This document shows positions 7,668-16,502 of a stretch of 64,000 nt of DNA, in pieces. Under the pieces are notes generated by a model. The model saw only the letters and a program-made list of their open reading frames with translations. It made no database searches and was not told the DNA's origin. Within the stretch, counting starts at the first letter, position 1, and each line of letters opens with the position of its first letter. Source of the DNA: Dehalobacter sp. CP (GTDB lineage Bacteria > Bacillota_B > Desulfitobacteriia > Desulfitobacteriales > Syntrophobotulaceae); NCBI GenBank assembly GCA_009910795.1, contig VMEE01000052.1, positions 248,001 to 312,000 on the forward strand, given 5' to 3'. The position numbers and the translations under genes were made by a program.

Positions 7668-8230
7668 TGCCGAAAAAAACGATCAGTGCCTTACTGGAAA
7701 TCTATCAGCGTCTTCTTCCGCAGTGCGAGCAGCACTTGGCGGTTTTAACGGAATATAACAGAGTATTGGATGATTACCAGACAAGCAAGCAGGATAAAAG
7801 GACCCTTTCCCATCCGGAAACAGCGGATGCTCTTGTGCTTACCGAGCAAGAAAAAATATTTGACACGCTGCTTCAGAAGTTTTCGGCAACCAGGGCTCAG
7901 ACGTTTGCCGGCTTCAAATTGAATATTGATAAGACATCACAGCTGAAAAATGAACTTTGTCAGGCCATCGGCGTTTTGCAATTTCGCAATGAGCTGCTGA
8001 AGCCTTATCTGAGTGATACTGAATATTGTCAGTTCTGCGAGATTCATGATGCGCTGGGAATCTCCCTGGATAAGATTCGGGAGATAGATCAGCAGATCAT
8101 ACCTAAAATCCAGACAGAATTAGAATCTGTGAAAATAGAGCTTTCCCGTATCAGAGGGGTAAAAAAGATGAAATTTGCCTATGGTAGCCCAGTGTCCCGT
8201 GAGCCAAGGTTTATCGACAAATCGAAATAG
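7664..8230 (+). CDS. Uncharacterised helical protein, possible FliT/FlgN-type chaperone
   Basis: A 188-residue, highly charged, mainly helical protein without Cys clusters or membrane segments. It overlaps the end of fliS by 4 bp, the place where fliT or a FlgN-like chaperone often sits. I cannot identify a family motif. Leu-rich heptads (SALLEIYQRLLPQCEQHL; SVKIELSRIRGVKKM) allow a coiled coil. The C-terminal tail, MKFAYGSPVSREPRFIDKSK, resembles the short tail of FlgN/FliT-like proteins only loosely. It is followed by a terminator, so it is the last gene of the flaG-fliD-fliS unit. Function inferred from position only. Confidence 0.6.
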   Translation: MMPKKTISALLEIYQRLLPQCEQHLAVLTEYNRVLDDYQTSKQDKRTLSHPETADALVLTEQEKIFDTLLQKFSATRAQTFAGFKLNIDKTSQLKNELCQAIGVLQFRNELLKPYLSDTEYCQFCEIHDALGISLDKIREIDQQIIPKIQTELESVKIELSRIRGVKKMKFAYGSPVSREPRFIDKSK

Positions 8231-8255
8231 TTCTCCAATAAAACGGTCCCAAAAG

Positions 8256-8282
8256 AAAATCCTGAGCAAGGGATTTTTTTTT
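8256..8282 (+). terminator. Rho-independent terminator after the fliS operon
   Basis: AAAATCC (8256-8262) pairs with GGATTTT (8271-8277), and the run of nine T's starting in the right arm completes the terminator. It separates the late cap/chaperone unit from the cheA-led operon. Confidence 0.75.
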
Positions 8283-8548
8283 GGAGAAAACCAATGTTTG
8301 TAAATTGTTTGTATGTTATTACCATTAGATTTTAGGCTTTGAAAATTTTACGATTTAACTTAAAATAAAATGAGCTATAAATTTCGACAATGCTGCAGAA
8401 AAATTGCATATAATCTAGACTATTTGGAGGATTTTAACAAGAAACGGCGAACTTTGTAATTTGGGTTAATTATAAAATTTTTAGTTTTCTTTAAACAATT
8501 ATATGAAGAATTTGTCGGAACAATAATGATGACAAAGGGGGGAGAAAA
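8283..8548 (+). promoter_or_regulatory. Promoter region of the main fla/che operon
   Basis: A 266-nt AT-rich leader. A plausible SigA promoter is TATAAT at 8410-8415 with TCGACA about 19 nt upstream. A GGAGG near 8425 has no start codon after it. The region just before cheA (TTTAAACAATTATATGAAG) is AT-rich without a clear second promoter. No riboswitch consensus, including c-di-GMP aptamers, was recognised. Confidence 0.35.
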
Positions 8549-10690
8549 TTGAGCCAAGGTGAGAAGAATATGGGAATAGACCTTGATGACTTTCTGGAGT
8601 TCTATTTGCTTGATTCACAGGAGCAGGTTGAGAAGCTTGGCTCTGGTCTTTTGCAGCTGGAAAGAGACGGCGAAAATATTTCGCTGGTTAATGATCTTTT
8701 CAGAAGTGCGCATAGCTTAAAGGGCGCCTCAGGAACCATGGGATTTACCCCGATCGTTGAATTAACGCACGCCGCAGAAGACCTGCTCGATAAAATGAGA
8801 CAGGGAAAGATGCTGGTTACCAACGAGATCATCGATGTGTTGCTGGCGGTAACCGATAAAGTAAAAATGATGTTGGCCCAGGTCGAGCAACGTTCAGATA
8901 TTTTGGTCGATTATGGTGATCTGACCTCTCAGATGAAGACGATCACCGAGACCGGAGCTCTGGTGCAGAAAAGCAAGCCGTTTGTCGGAAGAAATCAGGT
9001 GGAGGAACAGGAAGAAAAGCCCGGGATTGACTTTGCCCTATCACCGGAGGAAACTGGGACGGTCAGTGAAGCAGCATTTACAAGTAAGTCAGTTTATTGG
9101 CTTAACGTGGCGCTTGAACCGAATACCATGATGAAGGCAGTAAGGGCGGTTATGGTGATTCAAAGGCTGGAGCTGCTCGGCAATGTCGTGAAGATCATTC
9201 CCTCGATTGATGAGCTTGAAGTTTGTGAAGCGCTGGAGTTCAATATTTTGTTTGTGACCAATGAATCGCAGAAAGACATTCGGGCGGACATCCTTGAAGT
9301 ATCCGAAATTTACGACGCCCAAGTCACGAATTACACATTGCCGGAATCAGATGCTCCGGAGATCGGGTTAACCGTTCAGGCTGAAGAGGCAAATCCTGTC
9401 CGGACAGAGAAGAACGTTGAAGAACCCATTCAAATGGGCCGTTCTAAACAAGCGAATCAGCCTACTGAGCAGAACACAAATATACAGCCACAGAAAGATA
9501 TTAATCAGGTGCATACGATTCGTGTAGACACAGCCAGAATGGATAATCTGATTAATCTTGTTGGAGAAATGGTAATTACCAGAACCAGACTGGTGAAAAT
9601 CGGCCAGGACCTGCAGACGGAGAACCAGTCTGATCCGCTTGTTGCAAGCCTTAATGAAGCAAATGTCTACCTCGGGCGTCTGATGAATGATCTTCAGGAA
9701 AGTGTCATGAGGCTGCGTATGGTGCCGATTGGCACGGTATTCAGCCGTTATCCGCGTCTCGTCAGGGATTTCTGCCGGAAGACCGGGAAAAGGATTGAAC
9801 TTGTTATTCACGGCGAAGAAACAGAGCTGGACAAGACCGTCATCGAAATGATTGGTGACCCGCTGACGCATATTATCCGCAACTCGGTTGACCACGGCAT
9901 AGAAGCACCGGAAGAAAGACTCACAGTCGGGAAATCTGGAGTAGGAACAATTACGCTCGATGCCTACCATGAAGGAAACCATATTGCGATCATCGTTTCG
10001 GATGACGGTTCAGGACTTAACATTGACAAGATTTACAAAAAAGCCTTGGAAAAGGGCCTCGTCAGTGAAAGGGAGGGTCTATCCGAGAGCGATATAGCCA
10101 ATCTCATTTTTCTGCCGGGATTCAGCACGGCCGATCAAGTGACGGATATTTCCGGGCGCGGGGTTGGCATGGACGTTGTGAAAAAAGCCATAACGAATTT
10201 GGGCGGCATCATTGATATTAAGACAAGCAAAGGCGTTGGAACGTCGATGATAATCCGGCTGCCGCTGACGCTGGCGATTATTCAGGCGCTGCTCGTTGAA
10301 GTAGGCAAAGAGACTTATGCTGTGCCGTTGTCTTCTGTTGTTGAGACGCTGCTTGTCAACAAGCGTGATATCAAGAGTGTCGGAAGCCTGCCGATGGTTC
10401 AGCTCAGAGGGAATACCCTGCCGTTGATTTCCTTGAAACAGAAATTTGATTTGCCCGAAAGTGAAACCATAAATGAGGAAGTTTATGTCGTTGTGGTTGG
10501 CTTGGGCGATAAAACCGTAGGAATTATTGTCGATGAACTACAGGGCCAGCAGGAGGTTGTCATCAAGTCTCTAGGGGATTATCTGAACGGCTTGCCAGGG
10601 ATTGCAGGGGCGACGATTCTCGGAGATGGCAAAGTAACATTGATTTTGGACATCGGATCACTTCTTCAGGATATTTTGATCAAGCGCTAA
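8549..10690 (+). CDS. cheA: Chemotaxis histidine kinase CheA
   Basis: A 713-residue CheA. P1 (Hpt) has the phospho-accepting His55 in AHSLKGASGTMGF. A P2-like CheY/CheB-binding domain lies at about residues 180-265. P3 dimerisation runs from VDTARMDNLINLVGEMVITR. The P4 ATPase has HIIRNSVDHGIE, SDDGSGL and GRGVGMDVVK boxes. The P5 CheW-like domain lies at about 570-710. The TTG start at 8549 follows GGGGGGAG; an alternative ATG at 8570 follows AAGGTGAG. It controls CheY and CheB phosphorylation from receptor arrays. First gene of the main operon; in B. subtilis cheA lies after flhG, so the order here is rearranged. Confidence 0.95.
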   Translation: MSQGEKNMGIDLDDFLEFYLLDSQEQVEKLGSGLLQLERDGENISLVNDLFRSAHSLKGASGTMGFTPIVELTHAAEDLLDKMRQGKMLVTNEIIDVLLAVTDKVKMMLAQVEQRSDILVDYGDLTSQMKTITETGALVQKSKPFVGRNQVEEQEEKPGIDFALSPEETGTVSEAAFTSKSVYWLNVALEPNTMMKAVRAVMVIQRLELLGNVVKIIPSIDELEVCEALEFNILFVTNESQKDIRADILEVSEIYDAQVTNYTLPESDAPEIGLTVQAEEANPVRTEKNVEEPIQMGRSKQANQPTEQNTNIQPQKDINQVHTIRVDTARMDNLINLVGEMVITRTRLVKIGQDLQTENQSDPLVASLNEANVYLGRLMNDLQESVMRLRMVPIGTVFSRYPRLVRDFCRKTGKRIELVIHGEETELDKTVIEMIGDPLTHIIRNSVDHGIEAPEERLTVGKSGVGTITLDAYHEGNHIAIIVSDDGSGLNIDKIYKKALEKGLVSEREGLSESDIANLIFLPGFSTADQVTDISGRGVGMDVVKKAITNLGGIIDIKTSKGVGTSMIIRLPLTLAIIQALLVEVGKETYAVPLSSVVETLLVNKRDIKSVGSLPMVQLRGNTLPLISLKQKFDLPESETINEEVYVVVVGLGDKTVGIIVDELQGQQEVVIKSLGDYLNGLPGIAGATILGDGKVTLILDIGSLLQDILIKR

Positions 10691-10710
10691 GAAAGGTGGT
10701 ACTCAAATAC

Positions 10711-11157
10711 ATGGCTGAAGAACAAATGGTTACTTTTTCGTTGGGTTCGGAGGAATTTGGAGTCGATATTATGAAAGTCCAGGAAATCATCCGGATACCT
10801 CCTGTTACCAGGGTACCGAAGGCCCGCAGCTATATTGAGGGTGTCATCAACCTGCGCGGGAACGTCATCCCGATTGTTAATCTCAGGTCCCGCTTCGGTA
10901 TGCCCCCCGGGGAAGAAACCGATTTAAGCAGGATCGTTGTTCTGCAAATCGACAGCAGGGTGTTTGGCATTATGGTTGACAGCGTGACAGAAGTGCTGCG
11001 GTTGGACAGCGAAGCAATAGAACCGCCCCCGCCGATTGCACTTGGCATGGATTCAAATTACATCCGCGGAGTTGGCAAGATAGGTGAAAGACTGCTCATC
11101 CTCCTGAAGCTGGATCAACTTATGGGTGGAGATGGCATGAATGAACAAATTGCTTAA
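10711..11157 (+). CDS. cheW: Chemotaxis coupling protein CheW
   Basis: A 148-residue protein. It reads MAEEQMVTFSLGSEEFGVDI and has the conserved VQEIIRIPPVTRVPKA and GVINLRGNVIPIVNLRSRFG strands of the CheW SH3-like fold. It bridges receptors and the CheA P5 domain. ATG 10711 is preferred over the GTG at 10696 (AAGGTGG spacing 11). It overlaps cheB by 17 bp. A second CheW-like gene lies at 37102, so one may serve as a variant coupling protein. Confidence 0.94.
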   Translation: MAEEQMVTFSLGSEEFGVDIMKVQEIIRIPPVTRVPKARSYIEGVINLRGNVIPIVNLRSRFGMPPGEETDLSRIVVLQIDSRVFGIMVDSVTEVLRLDSEAIEPPPPIALGMDSNYIRGVGKIGERLLILLKLDQLMGGDGMNEQIA

Positions 11158-12208
11158 GCCGATCAAAGTCTTGATTGTTGATGATTCACCTTTCATCAGG
11201 ATGTCCCTGAAAAAAATTATGAGCAGTGATCCGGCTATTCAAGTAGTGGCTACTGCACAGGACGGGAAAGAAGGAATATTAAAGCTTCAGGCCCTAAAAC
11301 CGGATGTCGTGACCATGGATGTTGAGATGCCGGTGATGAACGGCTTGGAAGCCCTGGAAGAGATTATGCGCTGGCAGCCGACGCCGGTCATTGTGTTAAG
11401 TTCCGTAACAACTGACGGCACTAAGATGACGATGAAAGCTTTTGACCTTGGCGCTATTGATGTTGTCGCGAAACCCTCGGGCAAAGAAGGAGATAATCTC
11501 TCGGCCCTGGCTGAAGAGATTGTTTTGAAAATAAAGAGTGTCGCCGGGGTAGATCCTACCCGTTTGAACAAAAAAAGCCTGGGGTCTGCGCCAACGTTTG
11601 TCAAACAGCAAATACAGCCAATTGGCCGCAAAATAGAAGTTGTTGCAATTGGTACTTCGACGGGCGGACCAAGCGCCCTGCAGAATGTTCTGAGCAAACT
11701 GCCCAAAAATTTTCCGGTCCCCGTAATCGTCGCCCAGCATATGCCGGCTGGATTTACCTCCTCCCTGGCTTCCAGGCTGAACAGTATCTGTGAGGTTACA
11801 GTGAAGGAAGTTGAGCACGGCGAGCTGCTGAAAGCAGGTACCGTTTATATCGGACAGGCCGGGAAACAGTTTCAGGTGGCAAGAAACGGTAGCGGTCTTA
11901 CCGCGAATGTCACTACGGAATCGCCGATTGCTACACTTTACAAGCCCTCTGTCGATGTAATGTTTCTGTCTCTGGCGAAAGAAGCCGGAGCCGGTGTGCT
12001 GGGTGTCGTGATGACAGGAATGGGGAATGATGGTCTGGCAGGCATGAAAGCCTTGAAGGATAAAGGGGCTTATGCAATTGCCGAATCTGAAAAGACTTGT
12101 ATCATTTACGGTATGCCCCGCTCCATTATCGAAGCGAAGTTGGCCGACAGAATCGAAATGCTTCCCGATATCGGGAATACAATGATAGAGTGTGTGAAAA
12201 GGAGGTAG
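11141..12208 (+). CDS. cheB: Protein-glutamate methylesterase/deamidase CheB
   Basis: A 355-residue response-regulator esterase. The receiver domain has D14/D15 (VLIVDDSPF) and phospho-acceptor D60 (VVTMDVEMPVMNG). A linker follows, then the CheB esterase domain with the catalytic Ser in AIGTSTGGPSAL, the His in VAQHMPAGF and the Asp in VMTGMGNDGLAG. It removes methyl groups from chemoreceptors and deamidates Gln, balanced by the methyltransferase CheR, which is not encoded in this window. It overlaps cheW and is followed 7 bp later by flgC. Confidence 0.96.
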   Translation: MNKLLKPIKVLIVDDSPFIRMSLKKIMSSDPAIQVVATAQDGKEGILKLQALKPDVVTMDVEMPVMNGLEALEEIMRWQPTPVIVLSSVTTDGTKMTMKAFDLGAIDVVAKPSGKEGDNLSALAEEIVLKIKSVAGVDPTRLNKKSLGSAPTFVKQQIQPIGRKIEVVAIGTSTGGPSALQNVLSKLPKNFPVPVIVAQHMPAGFTSSLASRLNSICEVTVKEVEHGELLKAGTVYIGQAGKQFQVARNGSGLTANVTTESPIATLYKPSVDVMFLSLAKEAGAGVLGVVMTGMGNDGLAGMKALKDKGAYAIAESEKTCIIYGMPRSIIEAKLADRIEMLPDIGNTMIECVKRR

Positions 12209-12215
12209 TAAAAAC

Positions 12216-12698
12216 ATGGGTCTGTTTACCGGTATGAATATCAGCGCCTCTGGTCTTACCGCCCAAAAACTTAGGCTTGATCTGATATCCAATAATATTG
12301 CCAATATCAATACAGCCAATACAGGACAAACAACTGCGGCCGGTAACCCCATTCCTTATCAGCGCGAAGTTGCCGTCTTTTCTTCTCGCCCATCTGAAAC
12401 AGATTTTGCAGATGTATTTAAGGATACCCGCACCAAGTTAAGAAGCGAAGGGGTTCAGGTCACTGCTGTTGTTCAGGATAACAATGAATTCAGGCTGGAA
12501 TACGATCCGAATAATCCGGACGCGGCCAAAACAGCCGAAGATGGGATCCCTGTCGGATATGTGCGCTATCCGAATGTGACCCTTGTAGAGGAAATGGTTG
12601 ATATGATCTCAGCTAACAGGTCTTATGAAGCGAATGTAACCGCCCTGAACGCGAGTAAAGCGATGGCTTCCACAGCCCTCGGGATTGGAAAGGGGTAA
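12216..12698 (+). CDS. flgC: Flagellar basal-body rod protein FlgC
   Basis: A 160-residue proximal rod protein. The N-terminal rod motif is ISASGLTAQKLRLDLISNNI with NIANINT, and the C-terminal VEEMVDMISANRSYEANVTAL is diagnostic of FlgC. It is followed by fliE at 3 bp. In B. subtilis flgB precedes flgC directly; here flgB is 23.6 kb away (35840), so the flgBC pair has been split. Confidence 0.95.
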   Translation: MGLFTGMNISASGLTAQKLRLDLISNNIANINTANTGQTTAAGNPIPYQREVAVFSSRPSETDFADVFKDTRTKLRSEGVQVTAVVQDNNEFRLEYDPNNPDAAKTAEDGIPVGYVRYPNVTLVEEMVDMISANRSYEANVTALNASKAMASTALGIGKG

Positions 12699-12701
12699 AA
12701 A

Positions 12702-13022
12702 ATGAGTAATGCGATTGGTCCCTTCACGACAATTGTTCCGCTTTCCCCTTTGGATAACTCTGGTACTTCCCAAACATCCAAAGCGAACAATACCAATGGT
12801 TCCGCTGATTTTTCTTCTTTCCTGAGTGACGCGCTCGATAAGCTTGAGAGTACGCAGTCTGAAGCTGAACAGGCTGCGGCAGATTTGGCCACGGGTCAAG
12901 TCGATGATTTCCATACGCCGGTCATTGCGATGGAAAAAGCCAGCCTGGCTTTAGGACTGGCGGTTACTGTGCGCAATAAAGTTGTTGATGCTTATAATCA
13001 GATCATGCAGATGCAAATCTAA
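12702..13022 (+). CDS. fliE: Flagellar hook-basal body complex protein FliE
   Basis: A 106-residue protein joining the MS ring to the rod. The N-terminal half is low-complexity and Ser/Asn-rich. The C-terminal half has the FliE core FHTPVIAMEKASLALGLAV followed by TVRNKVVDAYNQIMQMQI. Length is near the family norm. It lies between flgC and fliF as in most flagellar operons. Confidence 0.93.
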   Translation: MSNAIGPFTTIVPLSPLDNSGTSQTSKANNTNGSADFSSFLSDALDKLESTQSEAEQAAADLATGQVDDFHTPVIAMEKASLALGLAVTVRNKVVDAYNQIMQMQI

Positions 13023-13040
13023 TTCTAGGGGGAAAGGTAG

Positions 13041-14642
13041 TTGAATTTTTCCTTAACGGAAATACTGAATGCTGTACGTAATTTTTGGGAAAAACTGACC
13101 AGCCCGCAAAGGATTATTCTAGTGGCCGCACCGGTTATTGTTGCGACTGCTTTGATCAGCCTTATCTTTTGGGCAAGCCGTCCTCAGTATACGGTTCTGT
13201 TTTCCAATTTGGAAACTACGGAAGCCGGAGCGATCACGGAGGCGCTCAAAGGATTGAATGTTGAATATCAACTGGCGGATGGGGGTTCAACTATCGAAGT
13301 TCCTCAAAAGGATGTTGCAGAAGTCCGGTTGCAGCTAGCCAATCAAGACCTGCCCAGTGAAAGCAAGTTCAGTTTTGATTATCTGAATCAGATGAGAATC
13401 GGTGAAACTGACGAAGACCGTAAACTGAGGTATGTATTGGGATTGCAGACTGAACTGGAACAAACGATTGGAACGCTTGACGGTGTGGAATATGCAAGGG
13501 TTCATATTGTTATGCCTGAAGATGCGCTGTTCTCCGAACAACAGAAAGACACAACCGCTGCTGTAACGATCAAACGAAAATACGGAAAGGAGATGTCGGA
13601 AGATCGGGTTAGGGCAATCGCAAATCTTTTATCTTATTCGGTCGAAGGGCTTAGTATTGATAAAGTGACGATTGTTGATACCGATGGCAATGTCTTATCC
13701 GACATTCTCGGGAGCAGCACTTCCCCGCAAAAATTATCCGCGACCCAGCTTCAGGTTCAGCAAACATATGAAAACGACATTCAGAATTCCGTGCAAACGA
13801 TGCTGGATAAAGTATTTGGGACCGGGACAACGATTGTCAGAGCGAATGCTACCATTGACTTTGATCAAAAAAAGATTACCAGTCAAAAAAATGAAACCGG
13901 GGCTGTTACCAGCCGTCAGGAAGTCACAGAGAAAAGTAGTAATACTTCTTCTAACGGCGGTGTTGCAGGGACAGAAACCAATGTGCCCGGATATCCTGTC
14001 ACCGGACAGAACGGAACAACTTCGACTTCAGAAAAAAACAGTTTGACGGAGAATTTCCAGCCAAGCATGACCCAGGAAGAAACGGTCGTAAGTCCCGGGC
14101 AAATCAAAAGACTGACCGTATCTGTTCTGGCGGATTCGGACAGTGTGACGGATGAACAGCTTGATAATATCAAAAATATTGTTTCTTCCGCGGTCGGTTA
14201 TAATCAGGATCGCGGTGATGTGATTGAGGCGGCCAGACTGCCTTTTGAAAAGACGACGGCGCTTGAAGAGCAGGCGGCGATAGAAGAAGCCGCCCGCAAG
14301 GCTCAAATTCTACTGTATGCGGAGATTGGCGGAGGTGTGCTGCTGGCGATTGCTCTTCTGATTGCATTCTTACGGTCCAGATCGAAAAAGAAAGAATTGG
14401 CGATCGAGTCGATGAATATGGCAGATGGATCGAGATTTGTCACGCTGCAGGAAGCTGAGCAGATCCTGGCGTCGCAGATTGAGGCCGAACGTCAAGCCGA
14501 CTTGAAACTTGCACGGAAGAAAGCCAAAACTACGGAAGAAATCGAAAAAGAGAAGATCCGTCAAGAAGTCGAAAAATATACGGTGGAAAATCCGGATGAA
14601 GTGGCAAGATTAGTCAAAACTTGGCTGACTGAGGAGCAATAA
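13041..14642 (+). CDS. fliF: Flagellar MS-ring protein FliF
   Basis: A 533-residue MS-ring protein starting at TTG 13041 behind GGGGGAAAGG. N-terminal TM helix at about residues 24-46 (IILVAAPVIVATALISLIFW), two ring-building YscJ-like domains (VLFSNLETTEAGAITEAL; PSESKFSFDYLNQMRIGET), and a second TM near 420-440 (GGGVLLAIALLIAFL). The cytoplasmic tail ends IRQEVEKYTVENPDEVARLVKTWL, the FliG-binding motif. The Ser/Thr-rich loop at about 290-330 is typical. First ring to assemble. Confidence 0.96.
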   Translation: MNFSLTEILNAVRNFWEKLTSPQRIILVAAPVIVATALISLIFWASRPQYTVLFSNLETTEAGAITEALKGLNVEYQLADGGSTIEVPQKDVAEVRLQLANQDLPSESKFSFDYLNQMRIGETDEDRKLRYVLGLQTELEQTIGTLDGVEYARVHIVMPEDALFSEQQKDTTAAVTIKRKYGKEMSEDRVRAIANLLSYSVEGLSIDKVTIVDTDGNVLSDILGSSTSPQKLSATQLQVQQTYENDIQNSVQTMLDKVFGTGTTIVRANATIDFDQKKITSQKNETGAVTSRQEVTEKSSNTSSNGGVAGTETNVPGYPVTGQNGTTSTSEKNSLTENFQPSMTQEETVVSPGQIKRLTVSVLADSDSVTDEQLDNIKNIVSSAVGYNQDRGDVIEAARLPFEKTTALEEQAAIEEAARKAQILLYAEIGGGVLLAIALLIAFLRSRSKKKELAIESMNMADGSRFVTLQEAEQILASQIEAERQADLKLARKKAKTTEEIEKEKIRQEVEKYTVENPDEVARLVKTWLTEEQ

Positions 14643-14644
14643 GG

Positions 14645-15652
14645 ATGAGCAGCGGGATTTTTACGGGATTACAAAAAGCAGCAGTACTACTGATTACCTT
14701 GGGTCCGGAAAGATCTTCGGAGATCATTAAATTTCTTTCGGAGCCGGAGATCGAACAGCTTACGCTGGAAATGTCCAATATGCGCAAGGTGTCTGAGGAA
14801 CAGAGAGACTCGGTCATTGATGAATTTCATAAAATGTGTCTGGCCAGCAATTACATTGCGCAAGGCGGCATTGAATATGCCAGGGATGTATTAGAAAGGG
14901 CTTTGGGACAGCAAAGAGCGTTTGATATTATTGGACGCTTGTCCTCTTCTTTGAAGATGCGTCCGTTTGACATTGTCCGCCGCACGGATCCCAAACAGCT
15001 GTTTTCTTTTATCCAAGGCGAGCATCCGCAAACAATTTCTTTAATTATGACTCACCTTCCCCCGGACAAAGCGGCTACGATTTTAGCGAGTCTGCCTCAG
15101 GATCTGCAGGCTGAAGTCACAAAAAGGATTGCCCTGATGGGAAGAACAAGCCCGGAAGTGCTGAAAGAAATTGAGAAGGTCCTTGAAAACAAAATCTCCA
15201 ATCTTGCCCCGACCGATTATACATCTTCAGGCGGGATGCAGTCTGTAGTTGATATGCTTAACAGGGCAGATCCTGGTACGTTAAAAACCGTCATGGATGT
15301 TCTGGAAATGGATGATCCAGATCTCGCCGAACAGATTAAGCGGCAGATGTTTGTGTTTGATGATGTCATCCTGCTTGACGATCGTTCTGTTCAGCTGGTG
15401 CTGCGTGAAGTTGAAACCAAGGACCTTGCCTTGGCCCTGAAAGGTTCCAACGAAGATGTCACGCAGAAGATTCTCACGAATATGTCCAGCAGATCTGCCG
15501 GTATGCTGAAGGAAGATATGCAGTTTATGGGCCCCGTTCGGCTGCGTGAAGTTGAAGAGGCCCAGCAGAAGATTGTCAAAGTAATTCGTAAGCTGGAAGA
15601 AGCTGGAGCAATTGTGATCTCCAGAGGTGGTGCAGATGAAATTATCTACTAA
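14645..15652 (+). CDS. fliG: Flagellar motor switch protein FliG
   Basis: A 335-residue C-ring protein. FliG_N (LQKAAVLLITLGPERSSEII), middle domain with the EHPQ motif (GEHPQTISLIMTHLPPDKAA), and the C-terminal domain with charged torque residues (VFDDVILLDDRSVQLVLREV). It contacts the stator and FliM. 2 bp after fliF; its 3' end overlaps the start of fliH. No mot genes are in the window, so stator units are encoded elsewhere. Confidence 0.97.
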   Translation: MSSGIFTGLQKAAVLLITLGPERSSEIIKFLSEPEIEQLTLEMSNMRKVSEEQRDSVIDEFHKMCLASNYIAQGGIEYARDVLERALGQQRAFDIIGRLSSSLKMRPFDIVRRTDPKQLFSFIQGEHPQTISLIMTHLPPDKAATILASLPQDLQAEVTKRIALMGRTSPEVLKEIEKVLENKISNLAPTDYTSSGGMQSVVDMLNRADPGTLKTVMDVLEMDDPDLAEQIKRQMFVFDDVILLDDRSVQLVLREVETKDLALALKGSNEDVTQKILTNMSSRSAGMLKEDMQFMGPVRLREVEEAQQKIVKVIRKLEEAGAIVISRGGADEIIY

Positions 15653-16502
15653 AACCTCAGTTCTGAAGAGCAAAGTCATTGAAATTACTTCTCCGCGTAT
15701 TCTGGAGTCACCGGATCCGGAAAAATACAGAAATAGGACGAATGTTTACGATACTTCGTCTGCCTTGGCCGTGCTGTCCGTTACTGAGGACCGTACGGTC
15801 ATGGAGCAGTGTGTGACTGAAACGGCTTCGGTTGCAGAGGAAGACTGGGGACCGGAGGTCTCCGATATCCTGGCGAAAGCTAGGGCTGAAGCCGATGAGC
15901 TGATTGCCGAAGCCCAAAAAACATCAGCTGAAATCATTGAAAATGCTCGGAAAGAAAGCGAAGCCTTAACCGTCGAGTATCAGGAAAAAGTCAAAAGCGA
16001 GATTGCACCTGTCGCTTTCACGGAAGGTTATAATAAGGGGCTTGAAGAAGCTCAGTCTCAGGCCGACGTGATTACCCAGCAGGCCAGAAACTATCTGGAG
16101 ATGGCCCAAAAGATCCTGGCGGATGAATTCAATAAAGCAGACAGGGAACTGGCAGACCTTTGCCTGAAGATTTGCAGCAGAATTATTCATACCTCATTGG
16201 ACATCGATCCTGAAATTCTTTTGGGCATCATCAAGAATCTTACCCTGCTGCCCAGTGACAAACAGAGCATAAAAATTCACCTGTCCAGTAAAGATTGGGA
16301 TTGGTATAAAGATCTCCCGGCTGAGTACAAACCTGGTTATCCGGTCATTGTCGATGAAACGCTCAAGGCCGGAGATGCATTTTTGGAATGTTCCGAGGGA
16401 ATATTTGATGCCCGGATCGAACTGCAGCTGGAAAAGATAGAGAAATACCTCAAGGAGGAGTTGAAGTATGGCCGACTGGAAGGCACTTGCCCAGAAAATT
16501 GA
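15636..16502 (+). CDS. fliH: Flagellar assembly protein FliH
   Basis: A 288-residue regulator of the FliI ATPase and carrier of export substrates. It has a long Ala/Glu-rich helix (AKARAEADELIAEAQKTSAE, with AxxxA/GxxxG-like spacing) and a C-terminal ATPase-delta-like domain (LCLKICSRIIHTSLDIDPEI; DPGIxxGxCxxE-type ending ECSEGIFDARIELQLEKIEK). ATG 15636 is chosen for the AGAGGTGG 5 nt upstream, within the end of fliG. Overlaps fliI by 35 bp. Confidence 0.9.
   Translation: MKLSTKTSVLKSKVIEITSPRILESPDPEKYRNRTNVYDTSSALAVLSVTEDRTVMEQCVTETASVAEEDWGPEVSDILAKARAEADELIAEAQKTSAEIIENARKESEALTVEYQEKVKSEIAPVAFTEGYNKGLEEAQSQADVITQQARNYLEMAQKILADEFNKADRELADLCLKICSRIIHTSLDIDPEILLGIIKNLTLLPSDKQSIKIHLSSKDWDWYKDLPAEYKPGYPVIVDETLKAGDAFLECSEGIFDARIELQLEKIEKYLKEELKYGRLEGTCPEN

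Noticed and set aside
8283..8548. Possible riboswitch in the leader before cheA
   Set aside because: No conserved core of c-di-GMP, cobalamin or other aptamers could be matched by eye; it looks like an AT-rich promoter region.
11396..12352. 318-codon minus-strand frame across cheB-flgC, and similar long antisense frames (9368-9982, 25726-26385, 44187-44771)
   Set aside because: They mirror well-supported genes on the plus strand and have no recognisable protein features or ribosome sites.
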